Shown here one piece after another: positions 11,601 to 22,926 of a DNA stretch of 64,000 nt (the first letter of the stretch is position 1; the number at the start of each line of letters is the position of its first letter). The notes below the pieces were generated by a model. It had not been told where the DNA came from, searched no databases, and was given only the letters and a program-made list of their open reading frames with translations. Position numbers and translations under genes: made by a program. Source of the DNA: Arachis hypogaea (taxonomy: Eukaryota; Streptophyta; Magnoliopsida; Fabales; Fabaceae); the NCBI RefSeq assembly GCF_003086295.3, contig NC_092054.1, positions 38,385,294 through 38,449,293 on the forward strand. The letters run 5' to 3'.

Positions 11601-13422
11601 AAAGGACAGGTCATTGCAGATTTTCTTGTAGATAATTTGAAAGATCTGAATGACCAGGGGGCAAACATAATCGATGTAGAAAGCAGTTATTAGAAATTGT
11701 ATTTTAATGGATCCAAGCATAAAGATGGTGCAGGAGTTGGGATTCTCATTATCTCACCAGAGGGTATTCCATCAGAATTCTTGTTTGAATTAAAGTATCG
11801 TTGTTCGAATAATGTGGCCTAATATGAGGCTCTAATTTTGGGTCTTGAAATTTTAATCAGTAAAGGGGCTTTAGAGGTTCAAATTTTAGGGGATTCACAG
11901 TTAGTCTTAAAGCAGTTTTTGAAAGAATTTAAGTGTAATAATGAGACGTTACAGAAATATTTAGTAACTGCTTGGGAATTATTAACATCTTTTTGAAAGA
12001 TTTCCTTGGTACATATCCCTAGAATTCATAACAAAATTGCTAATGAGTTAGCCCAAATTACTTCGAGGTATCGGGTTGGTCCAGAGACTCTTAGAAAATT
12101 ATCTGGTATCCATCAAATTTTAGTACTAGCAAATGAAAGAGAGGTTTTGTGTATGGATGAATGGGAGGATTCTGATTGGAGAAAGCCTATTGCTCTTTAT
12201 TTAAAGGATCCCAATGTTGCAGTTGATAGAAAGATAAAATTACGAGCCATAAATTGTCTTATTGGCTGATGAACTGTATAAAAAAGGGATTGATAGGAGT
12301 TTGTTAAGATGCTTAAGTTGAGATTATCAGAACATTGCCTTTGGTGAAGTCTATAATGGAATATGTGGTGCCCATCAGGCAGGAAAAAAGATGAGATGGG
12401 TATTATATCGAAATCATGTATATTGGCCGTCCATGATAAAAGATTGTATTGATTATGCGAAGGTATGTCTGGAATGCCAAAAACATGGTTCGATTCAACA
12501 AGTTCCAACATCTGAATTACATTCGATAATAAATCCATGGCCATTTAAAGGTTGGGCTTTGGATTTAATTGGATTAATTCATCCTCCTTCGTCCAAGAAA
12601 CATAAGTTTATCTTAGTAGCGATTGATTATTTTACAAAATGGGTTGAGGCGATTCCCTTGATCGAAGTAGGTCAAAGTGAGATAATAAATTTTATTGAGG
12701 AACATATTATTCATCGATTTGGAATTCCTCAAACGTTAAGTACTGATCAAGGAACAATGTTTACTGGTCAGCGGGTGAAAAGTTTTGCGGCTTCAAGGAA
12801 TATCAATATGATTACTTCGACTCCTTATTATGCACAGGCTAATGGGCAGGTAGAAGCAGCAAATAAAATTTTGATAAGTTTGATTAAAAAGCATATTGGA
12901 AATAGGCCTCGAACATGGCATGAAACTTTGAGCCAAGTGTTATGGGCTTATCGGAATTCACCAAGAGGTTCGACAGGTACTTTACCATTCAAGTTAGTAT
13001 ATGGTCATGATGCAATACTACCATTAGAAATTAATTTAAATACTTTAAGAGTATCAAGACAGAATGATTTGTCTATTGAAGATTTTTGGGATGCAATGTT
13101 CGATGAGTTGAATGAATTAGATTCAGAACGGGTTTTGGCACTTGATAATATAATTCGACAAAAAGAAAGTATTACTCGAAGTTATAATCATCGAATTAAG
13201 GAAAAGTTTTTTAATGTAGGTGAATTGGTTTTGAAATTTATTTTGCCAATGGAAAAGAAATCGAGATTTCTTGGTAAGTGGTCCCATACTTGGGAAGGCC
13301 CATTTCAGGTAATGAGGACATATTCTGGAAATGCTTACCAGATTAAAGATATCGAGTCAGGAAAAGTGATTAATTCGATTAATGGGAAATACTTGAAACC
13401 TTTCTATTGCTGGCAAACATAG
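8641..13422 (+). pseudogene. Element C pol (RT, RNase H, integrase), interrupted by a solo LTR
   Basis: Starts inside the protease-RT linker. RT (about 9050-9815) has FMDGYSGYQ and an intact YIDD metal site (MDVYIDDVMVK). Stops interrupt it before 9238 and at 9811. RNase H resumes at 9880 and is split at 10051/11393 by the solo LTR; joining the flanks restores EARYSPIEK. RNase H has lost two catalytic acids: YVDGS reads YFNGS near 11705, and the Glu codon before YEAL is TAA at about 11820. The integrase is the best part: the frame 12391-13422 (343 residues) has C-x2-C of the zinc domain, then IDYFTKW, STDQGTMF and a Glu in QANGQVEAANK, and a GPFQVM C-terminal domain. A stop near 12270 separates it from the upstream part. 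Confidence 0.9.
10052..11392 (-). mobile_element. Solo LTR inserted in element C RNase H
   Basis: A 1341-bp insertion starting TGGTGCGGAA and ending CTCACGCGTCA, flanked by perfect 5-bp duplications GTATT (10047-10051 and 11393-11397). No coding sequence and no second LTR, so it is a solo LTR. Orientation is inferred as minus: its left end (CCGGCAAGTGCACCGG...ATCCCACGAGGATTG) parallels the left end of the minus solo LTR at 59720. Its segment near 11110-11210, read in reverse, matches part of the LTR of element G, including a TATATA at 11195-11200. A CpG cassette of ACGCGTACGCGT copies lies at 11031-11110. Confidence 0.93.
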
Positions 13423-13496
13423 AAGTTCAACATATATAAAAAGTTCAGAGAAAATGATAGCTATTACAGAAATAAAATTAGAAATAAAAAAGGAAT

Positions 13497-16400
13497 TTAA
13501 GGTACCACCAGTTTTGCCAAATCGGAGCGTAGCTTTGCCCTTTTGTTTTTCAGAATTGAGAACACTTCAATTTGTTTGAACTTATCAGCTTGGATTTTCT
13601 CAAGTTACTTCTCATACTCTCCCCGCTTGGTATCAATTTTGAGATAAGTTCCTGAATAAGGTGATGTTGATCTTGTTGGGCTATTGCTAGAGGTTTGGCT
13701 ATGGTGGCTCGACTTTGTCGTATGGTGGCAAGTTGTTCTTGGATCTGAATTAATTCTGCTTCGAGTCTTGCTTCTTCTTGATCATGAAAAGCTTGAACAG
13801 AGATAGCATGGGAGATTCTTAGATCAAATTCCTCACGAGAAGCTTGAATTGGTTGAGCGGTTGCTAGACAGTTTTCTATATTAGATTTGGCTGTGGCTTC
13901 TTCATTTTCAATTTCTTGGAGTTGAAATTGAGATTCGACGCTTTCGTTGAGAAGTTACTTGAATTCTTGAATTAAGGCAGAATGTGGTGTGTTAGTTGGA
14001 AGTTCAAAAGAAGAATTCAACATATCAGCCAAGAGTTTGTGGAGAATTGGATCATTAACCCATGTAGTAGGTGGATGATCCAAGAGCTTGATGAGTGACC
14101 GAAGTTGTTCCCGAGCGTCAGGGTCTAATTCGATTAAAGGCCTTGGTGTAGCAGGTTTTGAGATCGCTAGCATAGGCACTGGAATTTTATTTTCTTGGAT
14201 AACTTTATTTAAGATAGAAATCAAGTTTTCCAAGGAAGCACTTGTAGGGGTGATAGAAGCACTTGCTGTTCCAGGCCTTGGTCCGGGAGGAGTTTGAAGA
14301 TTAGCCTGGGGTGAAGGTCTAGGTTGTAACTCGGGAGGAGTTTCTAAAACCTTGGATCGAGAGGAATCTGAATTGGTGGTGTCAGTAGCCTTAGAAGCAG
14401 AATCGGAATCTGGGATCACTAGGTTTTCTGTAGAGAATGCAGCCTGATTGTTTGGTGAAATTGACTCAAGTATGTGTGTTCCCTCTGGAGAATATTGCAA
14501 GGGATTTGTTGTTGGGTCAATCACCTGTGTTGTACAGAAGGAAGGTGGATGAGTGGCAGGAATTGATTGTAGGGACCCTGTGAATTGAATCGAATCATGT
14601 GATGTGGAATGCTCTGGGTCAATTTGTTGCTGTGGAATTGATTGATTAAGAGCTCCAGTAGATGAAGTTGAATAGGCAACATTAATGGGCTAGTGCAAAA
14701 GGTACATGATTATGAGTTTAAGATTTATTTTAAACTAAGTAAAATGTGTGAAGAGATAATTGTGTTACCTTAGGAAGTCTGTATCTTCGAACTAGTTGAG
14801 AGCTAGGGTCAAAATTGGCTGCATCTTCCGATTGGGAGGAGACATCGATAGTGTCTTTGTTTAGTTCACTTTCATCAGTGCTTTCGCTTGATGATGGCAG
14901 CACTAACTGATAAGAGTTCAGAATCATATATGGTTTATTTGGAAAAATATATATATTCAAAGAGCATTTCGAGTGTAAAAGAAAAGTTGTAAATAGAAGA
15001 GTTACCCTCCGAGAGGTTCTGGTAGGAGTCCTTCTGCTCTTATGTGGTGGTGGTCGAGTAGCGTCAGCTTTCCTTTTGTGAGTTCTCTTTTGAGAACTTT
15101 CAGTGACAACTATTCGAATAGCAGTTTGCTAAATGTCTTCTAAGGTATGGGTGTACCTTGAATAATAGGCAGCCGACCATTCGAAACAAGATTTGTTGAT
15201 AAATGAACTACGTTCATAGATCAAGAAGTTGAAGCGGTCTCTTTGTTTTTGATTTTTTAAGAGACAAGTATTGAAATCTTCTTGAGATGTTAAAATAATG
15301 TGACAGAATAGTTCACTATGTCGAAGTTGTGGAGTTGGGATAGCTTGAGAAAATCCCAATTGTCTTGCAGTTAAGTGAGGAGTGTACAAGGTTATTTTAA
15401 ACCTTTCTTTCCTATATTGTGGTAACCTAATTGGTATTACCTGAACAGCCAGTAGGGTTGCCCAAGTCTGATTTGCGAGTTTATTTTCCTCATTAGAATT
15501 TGGGAAGAGCAAACGATCAAGCCAAGCAGGGCCGCAATTGCGGCGTAAAAAAGGAGTAAAATTGAGTTGATTGTTATCGAAATCTTTGCAGGAATGAAAA
15601 AGGGAGAAAACTGCCCAAAATCTGTCTTCATCTGATTGGATGTTTGGAAAATTGGGTTTGTAATTGGATAAACGAAAACCCTCGATGTGTTGTTTATAAG
15701 TGCTGCCACCTTCAGGTTTTGTCATAAAATTTTCAAAAATGGCGTTAAGCCATAATTGAAGGAACCAAAGTGGACCTCCTGTGTTAATTATTTTGTTATC
15801 TCAGAGGTCACAGACAAACAGACCAAGATCTTCAAAAATGTGCCCCAAAAGAAGCTTATCGAAGTTGAGAACTTTTCCTTCATGTAGAAGAGCAGCCAGG
15901 GAAAGGAAGAGCTTTGACATTTGTACACTTCGGAAACAGAACAAAATTGCATTTAGCTAGTAAAATAAGAAGGCTACATGTTCACTGTCTATGATTTCTG
16001 TGCCATCTTCATCCATGTTGTGGGCAATGAATTCACTGTAAGAAGTGTTGAAAGTCACATTGTACTGATGCTGAGATTGCATGTCAAGAGTACAGTCGGG
16101 AGAATTTATTGGGAGTCCCGTGATGGCAGCTACATCGAGGAGGGATATTCCGATCATTCCACAAGGAAGGTAGAAGTTGTTGGTAGTCCTATTCCAGAAA
16201 CAAGTTACTGCTCCAATCATCCAAGGATGTGTAGTGAGTGAAAAATGAGACAACCTTAGTAGTTCATGTATTCATAGGGCCCCCAGATAGCACCCTTTGT
16301 GGGTTCAAGGCGCTGGTACCATGTTGTGAAATCGAACCCTCGAGGATTGATTTTTGGGTTATTTCGGAAGGGTTTTTAGTTGATGAAGTGAGAGATTTTA

Positions 16401-16681
16401 AAAGCTTGGTTTATCAATAAATCTTCCCCTTCAGCAGTTAGAAAGAAAGAAAGTTTTTTGTTTGCTCTTTCAAGGGTTTCAATCGGCCCTAGAAAGCAAT
16501 GAGTATGTGCACCGATTGTGAAGGAGATTAGGATTCTGGTGTCATTGACCTGCAAATAGGAATCATCAATGATTTCATCATTGACTTGGTTAAGAATGCG
16601 AAGGGCTGGTGGAGATGGCGGTGCTATTACATGACCTTTACGCTTATCCTGAGTAGTGGCATGAGAAGAGGAACCAGCCAT
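13497..16681 (-). pseudogene. Antisense gene of element C: PMD-like protein with NLS and coiled coil
   Basis: Reads right to left from the ATG at 16681 (MAGSSSHATTQ) to the TAA at 13497-13499, ending only 74 bp from the pol stop. The N-terminal half carries a plant-mobile-domain-like region (WMIGAVTCFWNRTTNNFYLP near 16200, then DVAAITGLPI). The middle has a basic stretch, KRTHKRKADATRPPPHKSRR near 15050, that looks like a nuclear localisation signal. Two small GT-AG introns fit well: 15005-14907 and 14768-14691. The C-terminal part is Pro/Ser/Thr-rich, followed by a Glu/Gln-rich coiled coil (about 13950-13500). In-frame stops occur near 16375, 16255, 15955, 15800 and 15130, so it is a pseudogene. 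PMD proteins are known from transposons and host MAIN-like genes. The role here is unknown. Confidence 0.72.
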
Positions 16682-16918
16682 TATCAAAGAAAAGAAAGGA
16701 GATTGAAGGTTGAAGATTTTTTGTGAAGAGGCTCTTGATGTAGAGAAGGTTCAGGGGGATTTAAACAAAGAATGATTAGGTTCGAGGGATTTAAACAAAG
16801 GAGAAAGTGATAAATTTAAAGTGTCACTGTAGCCGTTACTGTGGAAGGAATGCGAATAAGGGTAACTTTGCGAAGAAGGTGAAGTGGTGGAAAGAGAAAT
16901 CGTAGGTTTCGGGAGACG

Positions 16919-16936
16919 TGTTGAGTGGATCAGTAG
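16919..16936 (+). repeat. Start of element C 3' LTR, cut by element E (probable)
   Basis: TGTTGAGTGG follows the purine-rich stretch GGAAAGAGAAATCG...GGGAGACG and could be the first 18 bases of the C LTR. The LTR would continue at 44253 after E and its duplicated AGTAG. The start is inferred from TGTT/AACA end symmetry only. The stretch 16682-16918 between the antisense ATG and this point holds no gene. Confidence 0.4.
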
Positions 16937-17287
16937 TGTTCATATCCCGGGTCGAGCTGTCCCACCCAGGATGTTTAACGACAAGTCGACCGACCTTTTC
17001 AGGTCAGGACTATCCGACCTCTTCTCAAAGAGCTCGGCTAAGTTACCAGGAAAAGCCCAAATAGGGCCCAAACAGAGGAACACGACCCAAATCCAAAGGC
17101 AGTCCAAGCCTACAGAGATAAGGGCAGTTCCCTTGAAGATAAGATGACCTCACTCAAAGATAAGATAAGATAAGATAACTATCTTATCTCCAGAAAGGTC
17201 ACTCCTCATCATTATAAATACACTGGAGCACCCAGGTATAACTCATACTCTGATTCTACTAAAAACCTGCTTAATACCCTTGCTAAC

Positions 17288-17826
17288 TGTTCCGAGGGTT
17301 ATCTGAAACTGTAGGTTGATCTCGGACGAGATCTTCTGTGCTGGTCGGTGCTGATGTGTCCGGCTGGTGGGTGGCGGCCGGAGCTGTCGTGTCCGACTTA
17401 TTGAACTTGGCTGCACTGCTGATCCTTCACCACCGGAGGGTGGGGGGTACCTGTAAGGGACTCCGATGCTTAAGTTAGCAAGGGTATTAAGCAGGTTTTT
17501 AGTAGAATCAGAGTATGAGTTATACCTGGGTGCTCCAGTGTATTTATAATGGTGTGATAATGACCTTTTTAGATAAGATAAGTTAGTTATTTTATCTTAT
17601 CTTATCTTATCTTTGGGTGAGGTCAGCTTATTTTCAAGGGAACCGCCCTTCACTCTGTAGGCTTGGGCTGCCTTTGGATTGGGCTGTGTTCTTTCGTTGC
17701 CTTCTTGGGCCTCTGTGGCGTTTTGTCCGAGCTCTTTGAGAAGAGGTCGGATAGTCTGACATGAAGAGGTCGGTCGGCTTGTCGCTAAACATCCCGGGTC
17801 GGACAGCTTGACCCAGGGTATGAACA
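17288..17826 (-). repeat. 3' LTR of element D
   Basis: 539 bp, reverse complement of the family LTR (TGTTCCGAGG...GGTATGAACA on the + strand). TATTTATA at 17541-17548 is the TATA box on the minus strand, with GATAAG-complement repeats at 17573-17612. The adjoining GTGCCCCTGCTTGAG is the polypurine tract read in reverse, which marks this as the 3' LTR. Confidence 0.92.
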
Positions 17827-20261
17827 GTGCCCCTGCTTGAGTTCGATCTTTCCGTGAGATCGTGCTTTTCAGAGCTTCGATCTCTTTGGAAGTCATACTC
17901 AAGCATCTGTCTGACTTGTTTCTTCATTGCTTTGCAATCTTTGTAGATTTTCTAGAGGTTTGGTACTTCACAGTCCAACCTCTTTTGAGTGGTAGTGTGG
18001 GTTTTCTACCCTTGCCTTCTGGATCACGCCTTGCTTTAAGTTTGTGTTGACAACCCTCTGCTTTGGCGAAGTTTATCCTTACGGCTTGATATCCGGGCTT
18101 TTAGTGACTTGTCCAATGACTTTTTAGTGTTCTTTATATAGAACCTTTTTAGTCTCGGATGACGTTCGTAGCCCTCTTTGAGATTGTGCCTTATTTGAGC
18201 GGAGTTGTATCCCTTTTAGCTAAGCACATTTGAGCTTTACGTTGTTTTCCAACCTTTTGGCTTGTTCTTTTTTGAGATCCTACTTGCGCCTCTTCTTAGC
18301 TGACGTCGACCTGTATGACTTTGCCCCTGCTTGAGTTCGGACCTTTCCGTGAGATCGTGCTTTCAGAGCTTCGATCTCTTTTGGGGAAGTCGTGCTCAAG
18401 AATCTTGACTTTGGTCGATCTTGAGTAGTTTCTCCTTGTGCGAGTCTGGTATTGCCCTTTTTAGTTTGTTGAGAGGGCTTTTCAGCCTTTCTTCCGACTT
18501 GTTTGTCTTCACTGCTCGGGCTTTTTAGTCATAATCCAACAAATTTTTAGGTAGTATTCCGGTGGAGAACCTTTTTATAGTTTGTTTGGATGACTTTTTA
18601 GCTCCGTCTTTGAGACCGTGCTTTTCGCTTTTTAAGTAGTGTCTTTTTTCAAGACTTCGTACTTTTCAGTGAAGCACTTCTGGCTTTGGTCTTTTGACCT
18701 TTCCTTGGCCTTTGTAAGATGTTTATAGAGTGTTGGTACTTTGCTGTCCAACCTCTTTTAGATCTTTTTTAGTCCGTCTTCTGTTTAGGCGGGATGACCT
18801 TTGGGGCTAACTTGTCCGACAACTTTTTAGTGTTCTTGGTAGAACCTTTTTAGTTAGTCTGAACAATTTTGATAGCTTTGTCGTGAAGTCGTGGCTTTTT
18901 GGGCGGAGCTATGTCCCTTTTAGTGCACGTTTTTCGTTGGTTCGACTTCTCTTTGCCGATCCTTCTTTAGCTTTCGTTGGTCCGACTTCTTTTTGTCGGT
19001 CCAAGCTGTAGCTTTCGTTGGTCCGACTTCTTCTTGTCGGTCTCTTCTAAGTTATTTTTTAGTAATCCATTTTATTTGGACCTTGTCAGGTCTCTTTTTG
19101 GGGATTACTTATAACTTTTCATTCTGGGCCGACTTCGTCATGTCGGGCCCTTCTAAATTATTTTTGTAATCCTCTTTCTTGGACCTTGTGCAGGTCTCTT
19201 TCAGGGATTACTTCTATAACTTTATGTTTTGGGCCGACTTCGTCATGTCGGGCCTTTCTAAGTTATTTTTGTAATCCTCTTTCTTGGACCTTGTGCAGGT
19301 CTCTTTCAAGGATTGCTTTTATAACTTTTGTGTTTTGGACCGACTTCATCATGCCGGGCCCTTCTAAGTTATTTTTGTAATCCTCTTTCTTGGATCTTGT
19401 TCAGGTCTCTTTCAGGGATTACTTTTATAACTTTTATGTTTTGTGCCGACTTCGTCGTGTCGTGCCCTTCTAAGTTATAGTAATCCTCTTTTATAGGGTT
19501 GGCCAAACCTCTTTCCAGGGTTTACTTATAACTTTGGTTGACTGGTCCGACTTCTTAACGTCGGCCAGTCTTTAAGTTATTATTTAGCAATCCATCTTAT
19601 CAAGACCTCGTCAGGTCCTTTCTCCGGATCACTTTCGATAACTTCTTGCATTATTCTGTTTTCATCTTTGCCGATTTGTAGAAGTTGGGTTCAATCCTTG
19701 TTTTTTCGACCTTTAGATGAATTTGGTTTTCATATCTATTGGTCTTTATCGTGATCGTGCAGTGAATTTGAGTTTAACTTTCTGGTGATCTGTAGCTTTA
19801 TAATCGGGCGATGAATTTTGCTTTCACTTTTTTGCCGACCTTGTCGAAATCGGGCGATGAATTCTGCTTTCATCTTTACCGACTTTTATCGTGATCGGGT
19901 GGCGAATTTGGTTTTCACCCCACCGACCTTGTCGTGATCAGACAGTGAAATTTTGTGCTCATATTAATGCGTCTTGGTAGAGCAGTGAATTTGGTTTTCA
20001 CTTTGTCGACCTTTGTCGAAATCAAACGATGAATTCGGTTTTCATCGTGGTCGGGTGGTGAAGTTAGTTTTCACCTTGCCGACTTTGTCGTGATCGGGCG
20101 GTGAATTTGGTTTTCACCTTGCCGACCTGCCGTAATCGGGCGTCTTGGTAGGAAACGTTTTATACCACTTCTCAATCTTTTAAACAATAAAATGAGGATA
20201 AGAGTGTGTACATGTTAGTGCTTACCCTTCTAGGTCAGACAATATTTTTAAATCTCGGCCT
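17827..20261. repeat. Element D spacer: long arrays of hairpin repeat units
   Basis: 2.4 kb without genes, between the pol end and the 3' LTR of D. From the left it holds degenerate pyrimidine-rich repeats, then short CGTTGGTCCGACTTC units (18930-19040). About 105-bp units follow with AAGTTATTTTTGTAATCC and GACTTCGTCATGTCGG cores (about 19040-19640; unit starts 19157, 19261, 19367). About ten 45-55-bp units with GGTGAATTTGGTTTTCACC arms fill 19700-20150. Both unit types are the same as those in A, E and F. Confidence 0.8.
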
Positions 20262-21890
20262 GGCGCCCTTTTTAGATTGCAGGCATGCCATGACCTTGGT
20301 AGCTCTTGCCCTTCGAGTTCGGACAGTCTATAGTAGCCCTTTCCAAGTACTTCTATGATTTGGTAGGGTCCTTTCTAGTTTGCTGCCAGCTTTCCTTCTC
20401 CAGGTCGAGTTGTTTCGATATCATTTTGGATTAGGATGAGGTCGTTGTTGGCAAAGCTTCGCTGTACTACCTTCTGATTGTATCTTGAGGCCATTCGACG
20501 TTTTAACGCCTCTTCCTTGATCCGAGCTCTCTCTCGGACTTCTGAAAGTAGGTTGAGTTCTTTCCTTTAGATTTGGGAGTTGACTTCTTCATTGTAGAGG
20601 ATCATTCTGGGGGATCCTTTTTCGATCTCTACTGGGATCATTGCCTCCATTCTGTAAATCAATCAGAAGGATGATTCCCCCGTGGTGAAGTGTGGAGTTG
20701 TCCGATATGCCCATAGGACTTGTGGGAGCTCTTCAGCCTAAGCTCCCTTTGTGTCGTTTTAACCCAGCTAGTATGACTTTGTTGGCAGCTTCTGCTTGTC
20801 CACTGGCTTGTGGGTGTTCTACAGATGTGAATTGGTGCTTTATTTTCAAGTCAGCCACCAACTTCTTGAAACCTGTGTCCTTGAATTGAGTGCCATCGTC
20901 TGTGGTGATGGAGTAAGGAACCCCAAACCTTGTAACAATATTTCTATACAAGAATTTCTGACTTTTTTGAGTAGTGGTATTAGCTAGGGGCTCTGTCTCA
21001 ATCCATTTTGTGAAGTAATCCACCCCTACAATGAAGAACTTGACTTATCCCGATCCTTTGGAAAATAGTCCGAGGAGGTCGAGTCCCCTCTTTGCGAACG
21101 GCCAAGGTAATGTTACACTGATGAGCTCCTCTGGTGGGGCAATGTGGAAGTTGGCATGCTTTTTTATGTAAAGCTTTGACTTTGTATTTAGGTTTTTGCT
21201 CTGTTGTTGCCTCCAAAGGGTGTCCCTGGACTTTTGTGTGAGTCCTGGGGTTTCCCTTTTACTGCTATATCTGACACCTGATGTTTTGCTGTTATTGTCC
21301 GAGTTGTTTTCTTATTTGCCCGAGTTGTTGGTGTTGGCTAGTTTTGAAAGTGCATCAGCTCGGGCATTCTGCTCCCGAGGTATGTGTCGGACCTCATATC
21401 CACCGAAATGTCCGAGCTATTTTTTGTTTTTGTCCAGGGTCCCCCGAATTGTCCGAGCTATTCTCTGGTTTTGTCCAGGGTCCCGATTCTTCTAGCTAAG
21501 TTTGTTTTCTGTAGGATGCCTTTTATGGGCTGGTTGGTTCGAACTCTGATAGTGTGAGCTTGAAAGTATGGGTGGAGTCGTTGAGAGGTGAGTATGAGGG
21601 CGTAGGCAAACTTTTTCTATCTTTTGATAGTTTAGTTCGGCCCCTTGTAGAGCTTTGCTGTAGACGGGTTGTTGCCCACTTTCGTCTTCTCTGACTAGTG
21701 CTGAGGCTATTGCCCGACTTCCCACTGCGAGGTATAATACGAGTTCTTCACTTTCCCGGGGTCTGGTGAGAATGGGTGGTTGCCCCAAGAATTTTTGAAA
21801 TCTTGGAAGGCTTGTTCGCATTCTGTTGTCCTTTTCAAACCTTTCTCCCTTATTTAATATACCTCTTTGAGGTGTCTTTTGCAAGATGAT
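20262..21890 (-). pseudogene. Element D pol fragments
   Basis: Broken remains of a polyprotein. The segment at 21884-21492 corresponds to the end of RT and the start of the RNase H connection (FLGQPPILTRPRE, then YLAVGSRAIASALV), directly preceded by gag zinc-region sequence, so most of protease and RT is deleted. RNase H itself is largely missing. The integrase core at 21023-20733 keeps MDYFTKWIE, TTDDGTQF and QASGQAEAANK, with DD35E residues present but no intact zinc domain. The remainder to about 20262 is the frameshifted C-terminal domain. It is not functional on its own. Confidence 0.85.
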
Positions 21891-22885
21891 TTGGAGATCG
21901 AACCTCCTGCGAATCCTCCATTTATCATATGAACATGTCTCTTAGGGGGGTGAGGTAGACGTTCAACTTGTCCGACCTCTTTGGTGTGAGGTGGATGTTC
22001 CACTCGTCCGACCTCTTCGGTGTGAGGTGGACCTTCAACTCGTCCGATCTCTTTGGTGTGAGGTGGACCTTCAACTCGTCCGACCTCTTTAGTATGAGGT
22101 GGACCTTCAGCTCGTCCGACCTCTTTAGTATGAGGTGGACCTTCAGCTCGTCCGACCTCTTTAGTGTGAGGTGGACCTTCAACTCGTCCGACCTCTTTAG
22201 TGTGAGGTGGACCTTCAGCTCGTCTGACCTCTTTGGTGTGAGGTGGACCTTCAACTCGTCCGACCTCTTCGGTGTGAGGTGGACTTTCAACTCGTCCGAC
22301 CTTTTTGTTGTGAGGTGGACCTTCAACTCGTCCGATCTCTTTGCTTGATCCCTAATAGGCTCGGTGCGTGTTTGGCTTTGTCCTCCTGGATGGAGAATAA
22401 CGGATTGCATCTGAGGCCTCTTTGAGATACATCCTGTTTCTGAAATTGCTAAGATGAGGGCTTGGATTCGATGTGCCATCGTACGGGGTCATGTCGGGAG
22501 CTTTGAAGTCCTTTGGGACTTTAGCTTTCATGATCTCTTTGGTGAATGGGTCCTGATCTTTGTGGGGGTTGTCTTCATGACTGGATCAAGCGGTCTTGGT
22601 TTTGAGATCGGCTTCGGGCTTTAAGAGCTTATCCTCTAGCTTTCGACGTCGTCTTGTTTCTCTTCGAAGGTCTCTTTCGGCTTCCCGTTGATGTTCAGCT
22701 TCTTGTTCGAGCTGTTTAAGATGATCCTGTTGTTCTCTGATGGCTTCCAAGATTTCTGTGTTTGTGTTGGAGGGTTGTTTACCTCTCCCGTTTTGAGGTG
22801 CGTCTTTGGAGGTGGCGTCCGTGTCTTTGTTTGGCGTTCTGTCCACTAAACCAAAGTTGTGATCATTGTCATTGTCATCCGCCAT
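21891..22885 (-). pseudogene. Element D gag fragment
   Basis: Starts at the ATG at 22885 (MADDNDNDHNF), 22 bases inside the primer site. The N-terminal part is a charged coiled coil (KQLEQEAEHQREAERDLRRE, about 22780-22660) as in E and F. A stop follows KTKTA at about 22586, then the frame DMTPYDGTSNPSPHLSNF, then a jump of the gag domain into the 36-bp minisatellite, then KRHVHMINGGFAGG. The core Retrotrans_gag helices and the zinc-knuckle-like CX2HX4HX4C found in F are missing. Confidence 0.8.
21961..22345 (-). repeat. 36-bp coding minisatellite in element D gag
   Basis: About ten and a half tandem copies of a 36-bp unit, each starting near GTCCGACCTCTT on the + strand, with only a few base changes between copies. 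Being 36 bp, the array keeps frame in all registers. In the gag register of D (minus strand) each unit reads as a 12-residue repeat of the type GRVEGPPHTKEV. It sits where E and F have the single stretch RTPERHVHMIHGG, so it appears to have grown from that point of gag. Confidence 0.9.
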
Positions 22886-22907
22886 GGTGATGGGATGACT
22901 TCTAGGT

Positions 22908-22925
22908 TCCCCGGCAACAGCGCCA
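22908..22925 (-). other. Primer binding site of element D (tRNA-Asp)
   Basis: Reads TGGCGCTGTTGCCGGGGA on the minus strand, one base from the LTR. It matches the complement of the 3' end of plant tRNA-Asp(GTC) with one mismatch. Confidence 0.85.
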
Positions 22926-22926
22926 A

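Noticed and set aside
19040..20150. Regularly spaced repeats resembling a CRISPR array
   Set aside because: Units are tandem and near-identical across the whole period without unique spacers, and the genome is a plant's.
21968..22348. 126-residue + strand frame of repeated RWTFNSSDLF-type units
   Set aside because: It is the complement of the 36-bp gag minisatellite of D. A 36-bp repeat leaves all frames open, so openness is not evidence of a gene.
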